DNA from: Alphaproteobacteria bacterium | GTDB taxonomy: Bacteria > Pseudomonadota > Alphaproteobacteria > Micavibrionales > SZUA-601 | DNA length: 11,522 bases | Assembly: GCA_003250865.1 (NCBI GenBank) | Contig: QKJH01000095.1 | Location: 1 to 11,522 of the forward strand | Reading direction: 5' to 3' | Shown here: positions 7,404 to 11,522 of the stretch, one piece after another | Layout: each line of letters starts with the position of its first letter | How positions within the stretch are numbered: position 1 is the stretch's first letter | Notes under the pieces: model-generated | What the model saw: the letters and a program-made list of their open reading frames with translations, nothing else | Databases searched by the model: none | What the model was told of the DNA's origin: nothing | Made by a program: the position numbers and the translations under genes

Positions 7404-7910
7404 TCAATTCAAACCGAATTCCCGTGAAAACCCTCGACGCACGCGCCCGGTATCATCTTTCATGGTTTGAAATATCGCTTCCATCTGGAATTGCAACAGC
7501 TCTTCCCCCAGACGCTCGGCCTCAAACATGGTCTTAATTTCCGGGACATTATCACGATACAACATACATTCCGGGGTAACCAGCATCCTGAATGCTGCCA
7601 TTTTGGAAACCATGGCGGCATCATCTTTTGCATCAACCGTCAAAAATGCATCCGCCTGCACAGCCCAGCGAGCCGCAAGAATTGCCCTATTCCGACCATC
7701 AAACATCGTCAGTGACTCTTCTATATAGTCGAGATAATCATTATCGCGAACAGCATCGGTGTGGCGGATCAGTCCATCCACCTGTTCCAATAACTCTTCA
7801 CCTTTTGCTTTTTTGGCGGCCTCGGATGCTTTATCTTTGACAAGCAAGCGGAACTCCTCAAGCAACAGAGCAATGTCTAATTTGTAATCTTCTTTGCTTT
7901 TTCCGGCCAT
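7404..7910 (-). CDS. Hypothetical helical protein, 168 aa; first gene of the tandem family
   Basis: This is the promoter-proximal gene of the four-gene array. The ATG at 7910 is preceded by AGGAAA at 7 nt. Residues 47-107 align without gaps to the next gene's product (21 of 61 identical by hand): LI-x-x-T-x-AV (47-54), SLTMF (66-70), R75, A-x-x-A-x-QAD (80-87) and K103-x-x-AF (to 107). The N-terminus is Lys/Glu-rich (KDKASEAAKKAKGEELLEQV, residues 25-44) and probably a long helix or short coiled coil. Beyond residue 110 the similarity fades. The end is basic (RVRRGFSREFG, 156-166). No known domain was recognised and there is no signal peptide. It lies 74 nt downstream of the RNHCP-domain gene on the same strand and may share its transcript or use its own promoter in that gap. 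Confidence 0.78.
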   Translation of the reverse strand: MAGKSKEDYKLDIALLLEEFRLLVKDKASEAAKKAKGEELLEQVDGLIRHTDAVRDNDYLDYIEESLTMFDGRNRAILAARWAVQADAFLTVDAKDDAAMVSKMAAFRMLVTPECMLYRDNVPEIKTMFEAERLGEELLQFQMEAIFQTMKDDTGRVRRGFSREFGLN

Positions 7911-7950
7911 GCTTCGCTTTCCTAACGCACTATACGGTAAGGGAACGTAC

Positions 7951-7973
7951 CACAGACACAGACATTATGTCAA
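7951..7973 (-). promoter_or_regulatory. Possible operator/promoter upstream of the four-gene array
   Basis: In the 74-nt gap before the first array gene, TTGACA occurs on the minus strand (7973-7968). It overlaps an 11-nt perfect palindrome, GACATTATGTC (7961-7971), beside a tandem CACAGA repeat (7951-7956 and 7957-7962). No good -10 stands at 17 nt: the sequence there is GTACGT. A TATAGT sits further on (7934-7929) without a good -35. The arrangement resembles an operator over a -35 box but is not proof of one. Confidence 0.25.
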
Positions 7974-7984
7974 TGGAAAAACCA

Positions 7985-8290
7985 TTAAAATTCACGCCCT
8001 TTCGAGACCGCCAAAAGCGCATCAAAGTCATCTTCTGGAACGGATTTGTTCGGGCGGCGATGACCACATTTTACACATTCATGCAAAATGATATAGCCGT
8101 CCCCCTTCACGGTCAGCTCAAGCGGTTTCATCAAACCGCCGCATGTTGCCGCCCTATCCCCGGGATTGATGTCGACATGCTTGCTCCACAGGCAATGCGG
8201 GCAATGGTTGGTGTAACCGTTGCCTTTAACCTGCGTGCCGCAATGTTCACAGGTAAAATCTTCGATAGTACGGGTAAATTTTCTGGTCAT
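7985..8290 (-). CDS. RNHCP-domain zinc-binding protein, 101 aa
   Basis: The protein matches the small RNHCP family, named after its Arg-Asn-His-Cys-Pro motif. Here the motif reads TNHCP (residues 27-31), followed by HCLWSKHVDINPGDRAATC (32-50) and GGLMKPL (51-57). Three further Cys pairs or singles are present: C14 and C17 (TCEHCG), C50, and C72 and C75 (ECVKCGH). These and C30/C33 suggest two zinc sites. The family has no settled biochemical role that I know of; the zinc ribbons hint at nucleic acid or protein binding. The Arg that gives the family its name is replaced by Thr. There is no Shine-Dalgarno sequence before the ATG at 8290, but a promoter-like pair ends just upstream, which would give a leaderless message. 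It is divergent from the Nudix gene and upstream of the four-gene array on the same strand. Confidence 0.85.
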   Translation of the reverse strand: MTRKFTRTIEDFTCEHCGTQVKGNGYTNHCPHCLWSKHVDINPGDRAATCGGLMKPLELTVKGDGYIILHECVKCGHRRPNKSVPEDDFDALLAVSKGREF

Positions 8291-8296
8291 GATTAA

Positions 8297-8324
8297 GGTA
8301 TAAAATAAATCGCTTGTTTTGCAA
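8297..8324 (-). promoter_or_regulatory. Candidate promoter of the RNHCP gene
   Basis: On the minus strand TTGCAA (8324-8319) and TATACC (8302-8297) are 16 nt apart. Transcription from this pair would start at about the ATG itself (8290), consistent with the missing ribosome binding site. Each hexamer matches the sigma-70 consensus at 4 of 6 positions, so this is only suggestive. Confidence 0.3.
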
Positions 8325-8382
8325 ACCGATTTTGTGCCATGGTTTCATTATGGATAACAAAAGCCAATGGAAAGAAACCGCC

Positions 8383-8826
8383 ATGTCGTTGATAGTCGAT
8401 TATCAACGCACGAAGGTTGCTTTGATTAAAAAGAAAAAGGCACCGCCAAAACTGCCGGAGATGCTCAATAAATGGAATGCCATTGGCGGTAAGTTCGACC
8501 CCCAAAAAGATAAAAGCCATCGCGATACGGCTTTGCGTGAATTTAATGAGGAAACCGGTGTTATATTGAATCCCGATGGAATATTCCAATTCGGCGACAT
8601 CTATATGCCCAACAAATACATGCATTGCTCCTTATGGACGGGTCTGGTTGATGGTAACACACAGTTAAAACAAATGACTATCGAGCCGGTGGCATGGCAC
8701 TCTCTGGACAACCTGCCTAATAACATGGTCTTTGATGTGGCCGAGTTCATTGCCGATGCACTTGATGCGCTTGATAAAAAACAGCAACACCAAACCATAG
8801 CCGTCAAACAGTATCTTCAGCTGTAA
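8383..8826 (+). CDS. Nudix hydrolase, 147 aa
   Basis: Nudix enzymes cleave nucleoside diphosphates linked to another group, such as oxidised dNTPs, ADP-ribose and related molecules. The Nudix box is visible as WNAIGGKFD (residues 31-39) leading to ALREFNEETGV (50-60), with the metal-binding REFNEE core intact. The box is unusual: two extra residues lie between GG and RE, and the first conserved Glu is replaced by Lys. The later segment EPVAWHSLDNLPNN (101-114) is typical of MutT-like members. I chose the ATG at 8383 because GGAAAG (8369-8374) precedes it by 8 nt and the first strand begins at once. An in-frame ATG at 8350 would add 11 residues but has no ribosome binding site, and a TTG at 8314 is less likely. 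The substrate cannot be inferred. It stands 46 nt before rnr. Confidence 0.88.
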   Translation: MSLIVDYQRTKVALIKKKKAPPKLPEMLNKWNAIGGKFDPQKDKSHRDTALREFNEETGVILNPDGIFQFGDIYMPNKYMHCSLWTGLVDGNTQLKQMTIEPVAWHSLDNLPNNMVFDVAEFIADALDALDKKQQHQTIAVKQYLQL

Positions 8827-8834
8827 AAATAACT

Positions 8835-8863
8835 TTGTAAATTCAGAGCGTTTGTGTCATAGT
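8835..8863 (+). promoter_or_regulatory. Candidate promoter of rnr
   Basis: TTGTAA (8835-8840) and CATAGT (8858-8863) are separated by exactly 17 nt, each matching the consensus at 4 of 6 positions. The predicted transcription start, near 8870, is 3 nt before the rnr ATG at 8873, and rnr has no convincing Shine-Dalgarno sequence. A leaderless or nearly leaderless message is therefore plausible. A transcript from the Nudix gene could also read through, as no terminator separates them. Confidence 0.4.
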
Positions 8864-8872
8864 GCGGGCACA

Positions 8873-11239
8873 ATGAAAAAGAAAAATAATGAAGAATCAC
8901 ACAACGTGACCGATACCCCTGACAATTTGCCTTCTGTAAACGACATTCTTTTCTACGTGGAAAAGCTGTCCCGTCCCGTGGGCAAAAACGACATTGCCCG
9001 CCATTTCAAGGTAAAGGGCAATGACCGTATCGGTTTGAAACAACGTTTAAAAGAAATGACAGAGCGCGGACAGTTGGGTGCCGGCAAAGGCCGCACCGTA
9101 TACATTCCCGCATCCCTGCCGCCCATCGGCTTTATCATTATCGAGGATATTGACAGCAATGGCGAACTGACGGCGCGTCCAGAAAAATGGCCACTCAAAG
9201 ACGGCGACAAAGGTGAAAGACCAACCATCTTTGTCATGCCGGATAAAAAAGGACGGGTTACACCCGAACGCGGCGACCGTATTTTGGCCAAACTGAAGAA
9301 AATCAATTCGGGCGAATACGAAGCGCGCCCCATCAAAAAGATGGAAAAAATCGGTAAGGACAAGGACGATTTTCTGGCCTTTGTTTCCATTCACAAGGAT
9401 GAATTTAGACTGTACCCGACCGACAAGCGTATTCGCCAGACCTATCGCGTGATTGCAAAGAACGCGGTTGCCGGTGTCAAAAGCGGCGACTTGGTTATGG
9501 CCAGACCGTTATCGGGTATACAAGCCGAAATTGTCGAGATTGTCGGCCATCAGAACGACCCGAATATCATCAGTCTGATTTCCATTCATGCCTTGGGCAT
9601 CCCGACCAAGTTCTCGCATGAAACAATTGAAGAAACCAAAGACATGAGCGTGCCGGAGTTGGGCAAGCGCGAAGATTTGCGTAGCGTTGCCTTGGTCACT
9701 ATTGACGGCGCAGACAGTCGTGATTTCGATGATGCCGTGTTTGCCGAAGAGGATACTGACCCGAATAACGAAGGCGGCTGGCATCTGATTGTCGGGATTG
9801 CCGATGTCTCCTATTACGTGCGTCCGAACAGTGCGCTGGATGACGATGCGTACGAACGCGGCAACTCCTGTTACTTCCCTGACCGCGTTGTCCCCATGTT
9901 GCCAGAGAAGCTGTCGAACGATTTATGTTCGCTGGTTCCGCATCAGCCGCGCGCCTGTATGGCCTGTCACATGTGGATTGACCATAACGGTAACCTTATT
10001 CGTAAAAAAATTACCCGCGCCCTGATGCAGTCCCATGCGCGCCTGACTTATAATCAGGTGGAACATGCCCTGTTCCATGGTGAGCCGGATGAAACGACCG
10101 CTCCCCTGCTCGACCCGACACTCAAAAACTTGAAACGTGCCTTTAAGATCCTGCTACGCGCCCGTGAAAAACGCGGCACGTTGGATTTGCACATCCCCGA
10201 GCGGCAAGTCACAATTGAAGACGGCAAGATTACCGCCATCCGCCCGCGCGAGGATTTACAATCCCACAAGCTTATCGAAGAATTTATGGTACTGGCCAAT
10301 GTGGCCGTAGCCGAAGCGTTGGAAGAAAAGAAAGCCCCCTGTATCTACCGTATCCACCCCGAGCCCGATGCGGCACGTCTGGCGAGCACACGCTCCTTCC
10401 TGAAAGAAATGGGCTTTACGCTGGAAGGCGGCAGTAATACCCAGCCGGCACATTTGAACCGTCTTTTGACACAGACGGCCGGCTCGCCGCAGGCTCCGCT
10501 GATTAACGAGATGGTACTACGCAGTCAATCTCAAGCCTTGTACAGCCCCGACAATGTAGGACATTTCGGATTGGCGCTGGATAAGTATGCCCATTTCACC
10601 TCCCCCATTCGTCGCTATGCCGACTTGGTGGTACATCGTTCACTGGTTAAAGCATTCGGACTGGGCGAAGGCGGTTTAAGTGATGATGAAGCCCAAAAGC
10701 TGGACGTAACAGCCGATCATATCTCTAACACCGAACGCCGCGCTGTCATGGCAGAGCGCGAATCCCTGTCACGTTATGTCTCCGCTTTCCTAAGCGACCG
10801 TTTGGGCGCCACCTTCCCCGGCATGATTACCGGTGTCAACAGCCACGGCGTATTTGTCCGTCTGGATGAAACGGGCGCGGAAGGGTTTGTTCCCATTCGC
10901 ACATTGCCGAATGATTATTACGTTCATGATGAGGCGCGTCATGCCCTTGTCGGTAAGGATACCCGACGAATTTACCGTCTATCCGCACCACTTACCGTAC
11001 GGCTTATCGAAGCCAGCGGCCAGACAGGCAGCCTGATTCTGGAGGTTGTCGGTGATTTTGGTGCCGATATTCTCGAATCACACCAAATCAGGGGTATAAG
11101 CCGCGGCCATGGACGTAGCCATAAAGGGGGTGAACGCAAAAGCAGCAACACACCACAGCGAGAAAAGATAACGATGAAATCCAGAAAAAAAGGCCCAAAG
11201 AACAGAAAAAACAAGGGAAAGAGAACAAAACCCTATTAA
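8873..11239 (+). CDS. rnr: Ribonuclease R
   Basis: RNase R is a processive 3'-5' exoribonuclease that degrades structured RNA, including rRNA fragments. Starting at the ATG at 8873 the protein has 788 aa. It shows an N-terminal winged-helix region (about 20-80, with SRPVGKNDIARHF at 33-45), cold-shock-like OB domains (about 82-230) and the RNB catalytic domain (about 265-595). The RNB domain has TIDGADSRDFDDAV (276-289), in which D278, D284, D286 and D287 match the four metal-binding Asp of E. coli RNase R, and HFTSPIRRYADLVVHR (574-589). An S1 domain follows (about 646-727, with GVNSHGVFVRLDETGAEGFV), then a Lys/Arg-rich tail (743-788). A TTG 21 nt upstream is in frame but overlaps the -10 region and has no ribosome binding site. 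No hairpin terminator follows, so some transcripts may continue into rpmG. Confidence 0.96.
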   Translation: MKKKNNEESHNVTDTPDNLPSVNDILFYVEKLSRPVGKNDIARHFKVKGNDRIGLKQRLKEMTERGQLGAGKGRTVYIPASLPPIGFIIIEDIDSNGELTARPEKWPLKDGDKGERPTIFVMPDKKGRVTPERGDRILAKLKKINSGEYEARPIKKMEKIGKDKDDFLAFVSIHKDEFRLYPTDKRIRQTYRVIAKNAVAGVKSGDLVMARPLSGIQAEIVEIVGHQNDPNIISLISIHALGIPTKFSHETIEETKDMSVPELGKREDLRSVALVTIDGADSRDFDDAVFAEEDTDPNNEGGWHLIVGIADVSYYVRPNSALDDDAYERGNSCYFPDRVVPMLPEKLSNDLCSLVPHQPRACMACHMWIDHNGNLIRKKITRALMQSHARLTYNQVEHALFHGEPDETTAPLLDPTLKNLKRAFKILLRAREKRGTLDLHIPERQVTIEDGKITAIRPREDLQSHKLIEEFMVLANVAVAEALEEKKAPCIYRIHPEPDAARLASTRSFLKEMGFTLEGGSNTQPAHLNRLLTQTAGSPQAPLINEMVLRSQSQALYSPDNVGHFGLALDKYAHFTSPIRRYADLVVHRSLVKAFGLGEGGLSDDEAQKLDVTADHISNTERRAVMAERESLSRYVSAFLSDRLGATFPGMITGVNSHGVFVRLDETGAEGFVPIRTLPNDYYVHDEARHALVGKDTRRIYRLSAPLTVRLIEASGQTGSLILEVVGDFGADILESHQIRGISRGHGRSHKGGERKSSNTPQREKITMKSRKKGPKNRKNKGKRTKPY

Positions 11240-11265
11240 AAGAGCGAAAAGGTGGAATAATTTTC

Positions 11266-11293
11266 TTGACAGTTTGGAAAAAATCCTTATGTT
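11266..11293 (+). promoter_or_regulatory. Promoter of rpmG
   Basis: A perfect TTGACA (11266-11271) is followed after 16 nt by TATGTT (11288-11293), leaving a leader of about 40 nt before the rpmG ATG. The leader is AT-rich and contains AAGG (11328-11331), the ribosome binding site, 8 nt before the start. The promoter begins 27 nt after the rnr stop; the gap 11240-11265 shows no terminator hairpin. Confidence 0.6.
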
Positions 11294-11339
11294 CAGGCCA
11301 CTGTAAACCAAAATTTTTAAAAGTTTTAAGGCAAAGACC

Positions 11340-11522
11340 ATGGCAAAAAAAGCAACACAACTTGTTCGTTTGAACAGCACAGGCACAAACGCAAAGGGTA
11401 ATCCGACCGGTTACGATTACATCAAAGAACGTAATCCCCGCAAATTGCCGGAAAAATTGCGCATGCGTAAATTCGACCCTCGTGCAATCCACCCGGAAAC
11501 CGGAAACCCGGGTTGCCACGTA
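11340..11522 (+). CDS. rpmG: 50S ribosomal protein L33 (C-terminus cut by window end)
   Basis: L33 is a small protein of the large ribosomal subunit, near the E site. The first 61 residues are present. The start MAKKATQLVRLNSTG, the ERNPRKLPEKL segment (30-40) and RKFDP (43-47) match the L33 fold and correspond to the KIKLVSS, KNKRTKPEKL and KKFDP parts of the E. coli protein. Two stretches look inserted relative to E. coli: about 6 residues around NAKGNP (17-22), and about 8 in AIHPETGNPG (49-58) before the conserved HV. The zinc-type Cys pairs of some L33 forms are absent, with only C59 seen. Position after rnr agrees with the alphaproteobacterial order. The ATG at 11340 has AAGG 8 nt upstream. 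Confidence 0.92.
   Translation, partial: MAKKATQLVRLNSTGTNAKGNPTGYDYIKERNPRKLPEKLRMRKFDPRAIHPETGNPGCHV

Noticed and set aside
5807..7910. The four small minus-strand genes as toxin-antitoxin pairs or phage remnants
   Set aside because: All four are of similar size and at least three are related to each other. None shows a toxin, antitoxin or phage structural motif, and no integrase or attachment repeat is visible.
11088..11519. Overlapping minus-strand frames of 102-143 aa across the rnr end and rpmG
   Set aside because: They are antisense to rnr and rpmG and cover the rpmG promoter; the Phe- and Cys-rich translation reflects the complement of Lys-rich codons.
1..11522. CRISPR arrays, tRNA or rRNA genes, insertion sequences
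   Set aside because: No regularly spaced repeats, cloverleaf-like sequence, rRNA signatures or terminal inverted repeats with a transposase were seen on either strand.

Overview
The window looks like a chromosomal segment of an alphaproteobacterium. The evidence is the run plsY-dprA-topA ... rnr ... rpmG on the + strand, a gene order I recall from many alphaproteobacteria, and a RuvX with the roughly 15-residue N-terminal extension seen in that class. Base composition looks close to balanced (judged by eye, not counted). The unusual gene content between topA and rnr and the odd L33 suggest a poorly sampled lineage, perhaps a Micavibrio-like or gut-type group, but I cannot place it below class level. 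No tRNA, rRNA, CRISPR array, insertion sequence or phage hallmark gene was seen.

Region 1 (1-737): the start of an unrecognised minus-strand gene that runs off the left edge, an AT-rich spacer with a promoter-like sequence and a clear hairpin terminator, and a small acidic protein on the minus strand, divergent from ruvX.

Region 2 (738-5807): a tight + strand housekeeping group. ruvX (pre-16S rRNA nuclease family), plsY (acyl-phosphate glycerol-3-phosphate acyltransferase), dprA (ssDNA and RecA loader for transformation) and topA (DNA topoisomerase I). plsY and dprA overlap by 4 nt, and dprA and topA are 3 nt apart. A strong bidirectional terminator closes the group.

Region 3 (5807-8826): an accessory block between topA and rnr. 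Four consecutive minus-strand genes encode unknown, apparently helical proteins of 163-177 aa. At least three are paralogues: the two middle ones align without gaps over 101 residues with 38 identities counted by hand. Upstream of them on the same strand is a Cys-rich RNHCP-domain protein, and divergent from it is a Nudix hydrolase. This tandem family is the best candidate for something undescribed.

Region 4 (8835-11522): rnr (RNase R) with its own promoter-like sequence just before the start codon, then a well-formed promoter and the first 61 codons of rpmG (ribosomal protein L33), which carries two apparent insertions relative to the E. coli protein.

Taken together, the + strand genes serve ribosome and RNA maturation (ruvX, rnr, rpmG), phospholipid synthesis (plsY) and DNA topology and uptake (topA, dprA). 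The minus-strand genes are unrelated accessory functions whose roles cannot be read from sequence.
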